Source: Lojkania enalia (taxonomy: Eukaryota; Ascomycota; Dothideomycetes; Pleosporales). Taken from it: 26,132 nt of DNA. The position numbers and the translations under genes are program-made. The notes under the pieces are model-generated. The model was not told the origin of the DNA and did not search any database. It saw nothing but the letters and a program-made list of their open reading frames with translations. The stretch covers positions 1 through 26,132 of the forward strand of contig ML986922.1 of NCBI GenBank assembly GCA_010094045.1, read 5' to 3'. This document shows positions 1 to 10,622 of the stretch, in pieces. Numbering within the stretch: the stretch's first letter is position 1; each line of letters starts with the position of its first letter.

Positions 1-1718
1 ATAATAGTAGACTACTATTATAATCTACCTATCTACTATAAAGATATTCTAGTTTTATAGTATACTAGTAAAATATTATATAATTATAATCTTTAACTCT
101 TATCTAAACTACCCTAAAATTATATATATACTAACTATTAGTAGTTCTAAAAAATAATTTATCTATTATAAGTATTACTTTATCTACTACTTATTTTATA
201 AACTATCTTTTAACTAGAACTATTAACTAGCTTCTATCTATCTAGCTTAAATAAGTATCTATTTAAACCTATTATTAAGCTAATTATTATAATAATAGAT
301 AAAAAATATACTCTATTATATAAATATAATATTATTAATAAGCTACTCTAGCTAGATAGTAAACTAGTTCTTAGTTCTAGCTGTTTAATATAGCTCCTAC
401 TAGAGTATCTTCTCTACCTTAACTACTATATCCTATACTATCTTATAGAATTAGCTAATATAGATTAGCTAGCTATTAAAATAGAATATCTTCTTATTCT
501 TTAACTAGTAAGTATTATCTAAATTACTAGCTGTTAGTATAATAAACTTCTTATATACTAGTAAGCTAATTATCTTACTTATTAGATTAAATAATCTATT
601 AGCTAGAAACTTCTACTATATAAGTAGAAAATACTTCTAGTTCTCGTCTATCTACTTATTATACTCTACTACTAGAAGTAATTTTTCTACACCTAGTATA
701 TTTAAGTAGTTTTTTACTATATATAAGTAGTCTATCTTAGTATTAATCTCTAGTATAGTAAGAAAATAGATAAGTCTACTATTAAATAGCTAATCGCCTA
801 TTAATTAAAAAATAAATAATATAAGTATATTTAGTAGTATTCTAAACTAAGTATCTTTACTATTCCTATCTAATATAATTTATAGTACTATTACTAGTTT
901 CTTCTACTTATTTTATTAATAGAAAAGCTTACGCGTATCTTCTATCTAATCTACCTTTTTCTTCTTATAATACCTATAATAGGGGCTACTACTACTATTA
1001 TTATTACTATTAGTACTATTTTTAGCTCTACTAAACCTAGAACTCGCGCTATTATCTAATACTATACTATTATTATTACTATTATTACTATTACTATTAT
1101 AGCTAAATTATATAGCCTAAACTTCTTTATTAATAATAATATAGAGAAAGTAGTAGACAAACTTAATAATATAGCTAGTATATACTACCTAACTCTTAGG
1201 GTTCTATAGTTAAGTAAGTAGATATCTATCTATTTTATATTACTAAGCGTTTTTAAACTACTATTTTATTTTTTATAGAAATAATAATAACTCTTTAATA
1301 TTCTATTTAACTAATAGTTTAACTAGCTTTACCGCCTACTAAAGTTTTACCTTACTTTAGTTAGGTAGCCGGATCTAATATATAAGATATACTCGATTCT
1401 ACTTTATTAAATACTCTAACTACTCTATCTACTTAAACTACTTAGTTTTATTAGTCTTTACTACTTCTATATTTCTAACCTATACTTTTTTTTCTTCCCT
1501 CTATTTTATAAGTTTAAACCTAGCTAACTAATTATATATAATATTAGCTTTTATATAGAGAATAGCTAGTTTATAATTATAGCTATTTATATCGATAATA
1601 AAATATTATTATAACCCGCTAGCCTAAAAGAATATCTATACCTTAACCTTCTAATATAGCTTATTTTTATTATCTATTTATTCTTATTTATACTTTTTCT
1701 TTAAATATATAATATATT
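1..1718 (-). pseudogene. TLH-type repeat fragment R1 (reverse orientation, cut by window edge)
   Basis: The reverse complement matches the N-terminal and middle part of the R6 unit, from about 21960 to about 23705. The reverse complement of 600-720 matches about 9360-9480 of R2, and 960-1090 matches the Asn/Ser trinucleotide tract and the following Pro-Tyr-Tyr-Arg-Tyr-Tyr-Lys-Lys-Lys segment. It is one of the most RIP-mutated copies: CA and TG are almost absent and stops are dense. It lacks the unit head because the retrotransposon relic begins where homology ends, near 1718. It presumably continues past position 1. It is the only TLH copy here on the minus strand. Confidence 0.85.
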
Positions 1719-1722
1719 CTAC

Positions 1723-1757
1723 TATTAAAGCGGCTAAACTATTAAAGCGGCTACTTT
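1723..1757. repeat. short direct repeat at the R1/gypsy1 junction
   Basis: Two copies of CTATTAAAGCGGCTA lie nearly adjacent, about 18 bp apart start to start, within the first bases of gypsy1 next to R1. This could be a local duplication made when the two sequences were joined. Confidence 0.6.
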
Positions 1758-4700
1758 TTCTTAGTATTATAAATACTATATATAAACTATAATAAATCTA
1801 TTATATAACCTTCTATTAATTTAATAAGAAGGTAGAATTAAGTTTACTTTATAGGCGTATAAATTAGGCTAGTTTAAGAGCGTATAATATACTACTATAG
1901 CTTTTAATATATATAGTATACTCTTATTAAAACGTTTATATTTAGGTAAGTTCTTCTCTAATATATTCTATAATATTTTTTATCTTATTAACTAGTCTAT
2001 TAGCTTTCTAAACTATTAGAGACTATTTTAATAGTTAATAAATCTTTATAAATAGTTTAAAGCTTATTTAAAAATACTAGTTAAAGTAGATTAGATATAG
2101 AAAAACTTTTATTAATTTAGATACTATATTATTTACTTTAAACTATACTATTAGCAGCTATTTAATCTAGTTATCTTATTTATAGCTAGTATAGGTTTAG
2201 AAAACTTATTCTATTACTATATTAGTATTTTCTATCTAGCTATTAATTTTTAAATAGAAGCTAGTTAATATATATATATTAATTTATAGCTATTTATAGA
2301 ACTCTTAATAGAAGGTAGAAATAAACTATATCTTATATTTAGATATAATAGTATATAGCAGTCTATAGTAAACCTATATATAGTAATAGAATAGTTAAAT
2401 AATATTAGAAGTTTTAATTCTTATATATAGTATTAAATATCTATACTTACTAAACCTATTAACTACTACTATAATATTTATATAACCTTCTAATTCTAGT
2501 AGATTAATTATAAAGTCTATAAAAATATTTTAAAACCTTTATTTAAGTATAGATAATAGTTTTAGTAATCTATAGTACTTCTTTCTAGAAGTTTTACTTC
2601 TTTAGTATATATAATAATAGTTTATATATTATTATATTAAGTTAAATACCTTTAACTAATAGTACTTATATTAGAGTAGTTTTAAGGTCTTTCTTTAACT
2701 AAAGTATCTACTAGATAGTAAGTTATAAATAGCTTATAGCAGCTTAAACTTTAACTTATTATAGTTTAATACTATAAGTTAATTTTAGTAGTATAGTTAG
2801 TTATTATACTCTTTATAGTTAACTAGAGTTAGGAGTTTAAATTAATAGGCTTCTTCTCTTAGTAGCTTTAAAATATTTTAGATTAGATTATTATTCGAGT
2901 ATTTTTTATTAATAATCTCTATAATTAATTAGTCTACTTCTATCTATTAAAATAGTTTAAGACGAAGTAATATCTATTAATAACTTTTATAGGCCTCTTC
3001 TTATATAGGCTTATTTTATAACCTTTAAGTTAAAGTATTAAACTTCTTTTTAAGTTTTCTAGATTAGTATATATTACTAAAGTTAAACTTTAATAGATAT
3101 TTTAACTAAAAGACCTATTAGTAGTTTAACTATTTTATTATTATAAAATACTATAGGTTCTTATAATTATTTAGTACTTTTATAAGAAATACTATACCTT
3201 CTAATTTAGGCCTCTATAACTTAAAATATTAGATAATTATAAGTAACTTTTTATTATATATTTTATAGTTACTTTTAGTAGAGTTTATATACTTAGAAAA
3301 GTAGGTAATAGGTTTTAGTTTACTATTAGCACTTCTTTAAGATAGTACGCTAGCTATTATAAAGTTAGATATATTAACTTCTACTACTATTAGCAGCTTA
3401 AAATTAAAATATTAGAAAATTAGTATAGAAATAAAAGTATTCTTTAAGTAGTTAAAAGAATATTAATAGTTATTATTCTAGTTAAATTAAGTATTTTTCT
3501 TCGTTAGGACTACTAAAGGGGAAACTTTTTATAAGAAGTTACTAATAAATTATTAGTAGAAGTTTATAAAGTCTATAAAAGCTTAAATATTTTTTATATT
3601 TTTAGAGTATTCTTAGTTAATAATTATCTCTACTTTCTTTAAGTTTATATAGATTTCTTCTATAGTAATTATATACTCTAAATAGATTATTTCTAACTAG
3701 TAGAACTTATACTTATCTATATTAAGCTATAAACTATTCGCTTGTAAGGTTTTAAGAACTAGCTAGATATACTACTTATAATCCTTTAAATTATTACTAA
3801 ATATTAGAATATTATTAATATAAATAGTATAAAATATATTAAAATATAGTTTTAGTATATTATTTATAAAGTACTAGAATATACTTAGAATATTAATTAG
3901 ATTAAAGGGTATTACTAAATATTTAAACAGCCTATAGTATATATAAAAAATAATATTCTATTTATCTCTTTTAATAATCTTTAACTTATTAAATATAGTA
4001 ATAATATTACGTTTTATATAATATTTAGCTTTATTAAATTAAGTTAATATTTCTTAGATTAGTAGAATTAGATATTATTTCTTAATAGTAATAGTATTTA
4101 GGGCTTTATAATTTATATAGAATTAGAAACTACTTTTAGGTTTTTTTATAAAGATTATAGATATAACTACTAATAATAAGTTTACTCTAATAAATCTCTT
4201 AGATAAGTTCTTATTAAGGTACTTTTTTAGTAATTTTAACTTATTCTAGAATATCTTATAGAGTAGACTAAAACTAGTTTACTTACTATTCTCTAGTTTA
4301 ATCTTATAATTATATAGTTATTATTTAAATAGTTTATCTATATTTTTATATAAGAAAATAGATAATAAATTATAATATTCTTTAAGTACTTTAATAATAG
4401 GGTTAGTATATACCTTTAAGATTAGAGCCTTATTAATATTAGCTATTAATATAGTAAAAATTTTATAGTTAAATTATTAGAAAAATTAAACTAGTAGTAT
4501 AATACTTATATAATATATATCTAACTATAATATAAACTTTAAATATTTAGGTTTAAATAAATCTTTTTAACTATAATTTTTATTTAAAATTAAGTCGATT
4601 TTAGTTTTAAATTTTTTTAACTAGTATAATATTTTAAGTAGTTAATAATTATATTAGATATAGTTTAATAAGTAGAATTTTAAATAGTACGATCTAGGCT
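1750..4700 (-). pseudogene. gypsy1 pol relic: RT, RNase H, integrase
   Basis: Read on the minus strand through stops. The approach to the RT core reads like K-Y-L-N-K-N-L-S-K-R-F-I-R, followed near 4100 by Asn-Tyr-Arg-Ala-Leu-Asn, as in the DYRALN motif of gypsy RTs. The catalytic Y-x-D-D box is at about 3811-3822, now Tyr-Ile-Asn-Asn. Next comes Leu-Glu-Tyr-Ile-Ile and a segment like 'AFxGFANFYRRFI' near 3550-3600. RNase H follows near 3200-3500, with a Val-Glu-Val-Asn-Ile-Ser-Asn relic of VEVDASN. The integrase core is near 2480-2560, reading Ile-Asp-Phe-Ile-Ile-Asn-Leu then Ile-Val-Val-Val-Asn-Arg-Phe-Ser-Lys. The post-integrase 'HPVFNVSLL'-type tether is near 1800-1880. Active-site Asp to Asn and the many TAG/TAA codons make it non-functional. 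Domain edges are approximate. Confidence 0.85.
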
Positions 4701-6804
4701 TTAAGCTATATAGGGGTTATAAATTAGTTACTTTAAAATCTTCTTTTATATTAGGTTTAGGTAGTTTACAATCTTTAATAGTTATTTAAATAACCTATTA
4801 ATAGATAGTAATATTAGTAGATTATAAGTATTAAGTTAGATATTAATTAGTAGTAAAAACTAACTATTTATTCTTATAGTTTAGATTTATATAATACTTA
4901 TATATCTATAGCTATCTTAAAATTAACTAGTATTTTTCTAGTATAATTATATAGAAATATACTATCTCTAAATAGTTTAAGTATTAGAGAATTAAGATAA
5001 TTATATAAGAGATAGTTATTTTATAGAAAACTTTTCTATTAAAGCTAATTAAGTATAAATTATATAAAAGTTATATATTTTAGAGTTTTAGAATATATAT
5101 AAAGTTTCTATAAATATAGCTATAATTAGTAGCTCTAATATTAATAAGAATATTAATATTTTACTAGACTAGGTTTTAATAGTTTAAAAAAGAAGCTAGG
5201 ATTTAGTAGTTTTATAACTATTTCTATAAAAGCTAGTTTTATAAATATATAGAAATTTAGTATAAATATAATTCTAAAAGATAATTTACTTTTAAAATAA
5301 ACCTTTTAATAATATTCTAATTAGTAAAACTAGCTATATTTAAAAGTAAGAATAATAGCCTTATCTATAAAATAATAAGTATATTAAAAATTAGTTAGAA
5401 AATTAGTTAAAAGATTAAGAGTAGAATTTATAAAGTATAATAGAGCTTTAAAACTCTTAATAGATTAATAGTATAGGAGTACTATATTCTAGTAAAATAT
5501 ATCCTTTACTACTATACTTATAATAGTATCTTTTATAGTAGTATCTTTTATATTTATTAAAGCTTATAGATATATAACTAGAAGTATTAAGTTCTATAAT
5601 ATTTAGGTTCTTCTAATAAGTAGTATAATACTTTAGTTATTTATAATAGTTACTAAATAGATAATATAGATTAATATTATATAGGGAAATTAGGTTAGTA
5701 TAGTTATTTAAGGTACTAGGTATTATAATATTTATTATAATATAGCAGAGCTTATTAAAAAGAGAATATTAGAAATATATAATTAATCTAATCTTATTTA
5801 GTTTAGTATCTATAATTAGGTGTTAAAATTTAGTAAAATAAGTAGATAACTTACTTTAACCTTATTTTAAAGTCTCTAGCTTATTCTATACTATAGTCTT
5901 CTTATTCTAGTTACTATAGATAGATTCTAAGAAGGCGACTAAACTATTTATAGAGTTAATACTCTTATCTATTAATAGATTAACTAATATTACTAGATCT
6001 TATTTTAGATAAAAATAAGTATATAGAAGGCGGGTATATTTAATTAAATATTAGTTAGTATTTCCTTCTAATTTATAGTAGAGCTTTCTAATAAAGTATA
6101 AAAGCTTTAAATATTTACTAGAGAATATTAAAGGGTTAGATAAGTAGTTAAAATAGAAATATAGATTATATATAGTCTTAGGCGGATTAGAAGTTAATAT
6201 AAGTATTTATTTAGAAGCTAGAGTTATAGGTTAAATTAGGCTAAGAGTAGATAATAGTTCTATTACTATTAATATACTAGCAACTAGTAGAAGAGTAGTT
6301 ATTTAGTAGCTACTAAATTCTCTTTATATTACTTTAAAATCTAACTTATAGTAGTTCTTCTAGATTATTAAAACCTCTACTAGTATCTTATTCTTCTACT
6401 ATAAAGAATCTAATTTACCTTAGATTTTTTTAAGTATATTAATAAGCGCGTTCTTATTTATAGTATATAATAGTAGATAATATAATATAATATTATAGAT
6501 ATTTATATATAGTTAATTAATTATACTTTAAATAGTTAACTCTATTACTATATACTATATATAAATATTAAAATATTACGTAAAAAATAGAGATATTTAT
6601 ATTATATAGGTTTTTATAGAAGCTAGGTCTATACTATTATATAAGCTAGCCGGGTTAATAAAACCTTCTTCTATTATAGTTATAATAAGTTAGTTATATT
6701 CTAGTTAGTAACTAATAACTATTACTAGCAGCTAGTTTAAATATTATAGTAAGAATAGTATAGATATAGAAGTATTACGGTATTACTATAATACTTTTTC
6801 TCTA
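4700..6804 (-). other. gypsy1 5' part, probably gag/protease, unassigned
   Basis: This stretch lies upstream of the gypsy1 RT on the same strand and should hold protease and gag by position. Long frames can be followed on the minus strand through RIP-type stops, but I could not identify a zinc knuckle or a D-S/T-G protease box with confidence. No LTR or primer-binding site was recognised. No non-transposon gene is seen. Confidence 0.5.
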
Positions 6805-7343
6805 TCTTAAGCTACTCTTATATATATTTATAACCCTCTATCTATCTATATTTTACTTATTTATAAATCTTCTAAAGATACTAAATCTTTATATAAAATA
6901 CTACTATCTTATTAAAAAGTTATTCTAACTCTTTTTAAACTAGATAAATCTTCTCTTCTAATTTTATAACTTTAGTATCTTACTTTTCTACTAGAAAGAA
7001 TTAAGAATAAATTAGTAATATAGAATTAATATATATATATATAATTTAAGTATTATAATTTATATTATAAAATAAATATATATTAGTATAAAAGTATTCT
7101 AAATAATATAACTTTTTAGATATCTTCTTCTTATCTACTTTATAAGTTAACCTCTTATAAGAATACTAGAAATAAAGTATAATAATCTCGCCTAAATAAT
7201 CTATATAATTAATATAATAGTATCTACCTAAAGTTAAATAATAAAATAAAGATATTAAGAATATATATAATTTTAGTAAAAATAGTATACTAACCCTACT
7301 ATATATTAAATTAGAATAGGAAAACTCTTAAACTAAGAGTTTA

Positions 7344-7354
7344 AAGGGGGAAAA
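7344..7354 (+). other. polypurine tract
   Basis: AAAGGGGGAAA lies immediately before the proposed LTR start, where the plus-strand primer of an LTR element is expected. The inverted copy has the equivalent AAAGGGGAAAG on the minus strand at about 10072-10082. Confidence 0.6.
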
Positions 7355-7357
7355 TAG

Positions 7358-7666
7358 TATTATAAATACTTCTATAAGAATCTTTATACTAGACTTAATT
7401 AAGATTTAGAATTCTATATAACTAGAAGAATAAAACTAATATAAGATATATAATATATTTAATAGTTTAGTTAATTAAGTAATTAAATAAGAAGAAATAG
7501 TAAGAAAACTAAATTATATTTAATAGCCTTATAATTCTAACCTTTATAGCTCTTTATAATTAACTTAAATATCCCTTATATACTTTACTTATATACTTCT
7601 ATTATAAGTTTATAAGAATAATCTCCTATAGTATATAATTACTTTTAGTTATTACTCTATTCTATA
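7358..7666 (+). repeat. LTR of the plus-strand gypsy2-family copy
   Basis: It begins TATTATAAATAC (the partner and RIP logic suggest an original TGTTGTAAA) right after the polypurine tract and ends in CTATTCTATA. The less mutated partner ends CTCCGCCCTACA in the same sense, so the ends fit TGT...ACA. The LTR end touches the head of the TLH unit R2. It is about 35-40 bp shorter than the partner LTR because that one has an internal duplication. Confidence 0.55.
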
Positions 7667-9697
7667 TCTATCTAATATAAGGTAATAAATTAGGCCTAAT
7701 TTATAATAGATTAGGTATAGTATTATAGTACTATACCTAAAATAGGTTGTTAAAAAGAGGTAATTTATCTAACTATAACCCCTTTAATTTATTTATAACT
7801 AGTATTTTAACTGTAATACTTTATATATAAAAACTATTTAGTAGAATCTATTTATTTTACTTATAATATTATATTATCGTACTTATACTACTATAGAGCT
7901 ATAATAAAGCTAGAAGGATATAATTCTACTAGAATATATAAACGTTTAAACCGAAAGTATAATATTATATTTATAGTAGAAAGACTTATATATAAGTAAA
8001 TAGAATAGCGCTATTACTAGAAGATATTAAGAACTATCTCTACTATCTACCTAAGTACTATATTCTAATATATAAGAAATATATAACTACTATATTAAAT
8101 ATTAATATATATCTATAGTACTATTATAATATAATAATAGAATAGAGGAGGGTAATTATTAAGTATATTTATTAGTAGCTAATTAAACTAGTAAAAGATA
8201 TCTAGTTACCTATACTATTTAGATAACTAATACTAGAATTAGGAAAGTTACTAAATAGGTTCTAATATAAATAATCTAAATATTATATTACTACTAATAT
8301 TAATATACTATATATATATCTAAAAAAGGAGTATAAGTAAATATAAATAGACGATAAAAGTAGACTCTATTAGAAAGTTAAGGTATAGATATTTTTTTAG
8401 GCTAGTAGGCTATAGTAATATTTTATTATTAATATAGGTAGTTATAACTATAAGCTAGCTATTTTCTATATAGAAGCTAATATTATATATAATTAATTAG
8501 CTAGGTTTAAATTTATAAAGTAGAAAGAAGAAGAGAAAATATAAGTTATAAATATAGAGATAGTAAAGACTAATAAAACCGGGTAGTTAAAGTAGATAAG
8601 GTAGTTAGAATATCTAGTAAAGTAGAATTAAGTATATCTTATATATTAAATCTAGCTACCTAATTAAAATAAGGTAAAACTTTAGTAGGCAGTAAAACTA
8701 ATTAAGTTATTAGTTAAGTAGAATATTAGAGGGTTATTATTACTTATATAAAAGATAAGATAATAGTTTAAGAATGTTTAATAATATAAAGTAGATAAAC
8801 GTCTGTTTATTTAACTATAAAATATTAAGAGTTAAATAGTATATACTAGCTATATTATTAAATTTATCTACTACTTTCTCTATATTATTTCTAATAAAGA
8901 AGTTTAAACTATATAATTTAACTATAGTAATAATAGTAATAATAGTAATAATAGTAATAATAATAGTATAGTATTAGATAATAGTACAAGTTTTAAGTCT
9001 AGTAGAGCTAGAAATAGTACTAATAATAATAATAATAATAGTAATAGTAGCCCCTATTATAGATACTATAAGAAGAAAGAAGTAGATTAGATAGAAGATA
9101 TACGCGAGCTATTCTATTAGTAAAATAAGTAGAAGAAACTAGTAATAGTACTATAAGTTATATTAGATAGAGATAGTAAAAATACTTAATTTAAAATACT
9201 ACTATATATATTTATATTATTTATTTTTTAATTAATAGACGATTAGCTATTTAGTAGTAAGCTTATCTATTTTCTTACTATACTAGAAATTAACACTAAA
9301 ATAGACCGCTTATATATAGTAAAGAACTACTTATATATACTAGTTAGTATAATATACTATATATATATACTAGGTATAGAAAAGCTACTTCTAGTAGTAG
9401 AGTATAATAAGTAGATAGATAAGAACTAGAAGTATTTTCTACTTATATAGTAGAAGTTTTTAGCTAATAGATTATTTAGTCTAATAAATAAGATAATTAG
9501 CTTACTAGTATATAAAAAGTTTATTATACTAATAGCTAGTAATTTAAATAATACTTACTAGTTAAAGAATAAAAAAGCGTTCTATTTTAATAGCCGGCTA
9601 ATCTATATTAGCTAGTTCTATAAAATAGTATAGGATATAGTAGCTAAAATAGAGGAAATATTCTAGTAGAAGCTATATTAAACAGCTAGAGCTAAGA
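7667..9697 (+). pseudogene. TLH-type unit R2, 3'-truncated
   Basis: It starts with the common head in mutated form (TCTATCTAATATAAGG) and follows R6 up to the equivalent of about 23340, ending at GCTAAGA near 9697. The encoded part is the non-coding head, the OrsD-like N-terminal half and the start of the middle region. It is much more AT-rich than R3-R6. The Asn/Ser-coding tract is expanded (8926-8980, repeated AGTAATAAT-type units). About 26 bases of unassigned sequence (9698-9723) separate it from the next LTR. It is flanked by two inverted retrotransposon 3' ends. Confidence 0.85.
8926..8980 (+). repeat. AGTAATAAT trinucleotide tract in R2
   Basis: Repeated AGT/AAT codons encode an Asn/Ser-rich linker of the TLH protein. 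The tract is longer here than in R3-R6 (for example 22590-22612) and is also expanded, in reverse, in R1 (about 1060-1095). It behaves as a length-variable microsatellite inside the coding frame. Confidence 0.8.
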
Positions 9698-9723
9698 TAT
9701 AATAGTTCTTCTAATTAGCTAGG

Positions 9724-10068
9724 TGTAGGGCGGAGTAATAACTAAGAGTAATTATATATTACGAGGTATATTATTCTTATAGGCTTATAATAGAAGTATA
9801 TAAGTAGAGTATATAAAGGATATTTAAGTTAACTATAAAGAGTTATAAAAATTAGAGTTGTAAGGTTGTTAAATATAATTTAGTTCCCTTATAATTTCTT
9901 TCTATTTAGTTACTTAGTTAACTAAGCTACTAAGTATATTTAGTTATTTAGTTAACTAAACTACTAAGTATATTATATATCTTATATTAGTTTTATTCTT
10001 CTAGCTATATAAAGTTCTAAATCTTAATCGGGTCTAGTATAGGGGTTCTTATAAGAGTATTTATAATA
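9724..10068 (-). repeat. 3' LTR of gypsy2
   Basis: On the minus strand it begins TATTATAAATACTC after a purine-rich tract and ends CCGCCCTACA. It is homologous, in inverted orientation, to 7358-7666. It contains a roughly 33-bp direct duplication (about 9905-9970) absent from the partner. The exact ends are inferred from the TG...CA rule after allowing for RIP. Confidence 0.6.
9905..9970. repeat. tandem duplication of about 33 bp inside the LTR
   Basis: Two adjacent copies of TTAGTTAACTAA-centred sequence, each followed by CTACTAAGTATA, are visible. The partner LTR near 7455-7490 has only one. The core TTAGTTAACTAA is itself palindromic. Confidence 0.75.
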
Positions 10069-10622
10069 CTATCTTTCCCCTTTAAACTCTTAGCCTAAGA
10101 GTTTTTCCATTTTAAACTAGTATATAGTAGGGTTAGTATACTATTTTCACTAAGACTATATATATTTCTAATATCTTCCCTTCGTTATTTAACTCTAAAT
10201 AGATACTATTATACTAATTATATAGACTATTCAGGTAAAACGATTATACTTTATTTCTAGTATTTCTATAAGAGATTAACTTGTAAAATAGATAAGAAGG
10301 AAATATCTAAAAAATTGTATTATTTAGAGTACCTTTATACTAGTATATATTTATTATATAACGCGGATTATAATATTTAGGTTACTTATATATTATAGTC
10401 CTATAATACTAGTTTATTCCTAATTCTTTTTAGTAGTAAAGTAGGATACTAAGGTTGTAAAGCTAGAAGAGAAGATCTATCTAGCCTAGAAGGAGTTAGA
10501 GTAACTTTTTAATAAGGTAGTAGTAGCTTATATAAAGATTTAACATCTTTATAAAATTTGTAAATAAGTAAAGTATAGGTAGATAGAGGGTTATAAACAT
10601 ACGTAGGAGTAGCTTAAGAAGG

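Larger units (their letters stand above)
1719..6804 (-). mobile_element. Ty3/gypsy LTR retrotransposon relic 'gypsy1'
   Basis: A RIP-degraded gypsy-class element lies between the TLH fragment R1 and the 3' end of another retrotransposon. On the minus strand it reads, in order, an unassigned 5' part, reverse transcriptase, RNase H, integrase and the post-integrase tether. That order defines Ty3/gypsy rather than Copia. No LTR was recognised at either end, so both ends look truncated or overwritten by neighbouring repeats. Very few CA or TG dinucleotides remain, so it is old or heavily RIPed. Confidence 0.85.
6805..7666 (+). mobile_element. 3' end of a gypsy2-family retrotransposon copy
   Basis: This segment is the near-complete reverse complement of 9724-10622, the 3' end of gypsy2. 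It holds the 3' coding tail (about 6805-7330), a polypurine tract (7344-7354) and an LTR (about 7358-7666). It is therefore the 3' end of a plus-strand copy whose integrase, RT and gag are missing. Its left edge abuts the 5' end of gypsy1 and its right edge abuts the TLH unit R2. It is more RIP-mutated than its inverted partner. Confidence 0.75.

Noticed and set aside
1190..1202. CTTAGGGTT as a telomere repeat
   Set aside because: It is the reverse complement of an internal coding stretch (GAACCCTAAGAG-like) common to the TLH units, not a telomere remnant.
1..9000. Organellar or naturally AT-rich genome
   Set aside because: The composition is explained by loss of CA and TG, with CpG patches kept on the right. 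The coding relics are typical of fungal nuclear retrotransposons and TLH genes.
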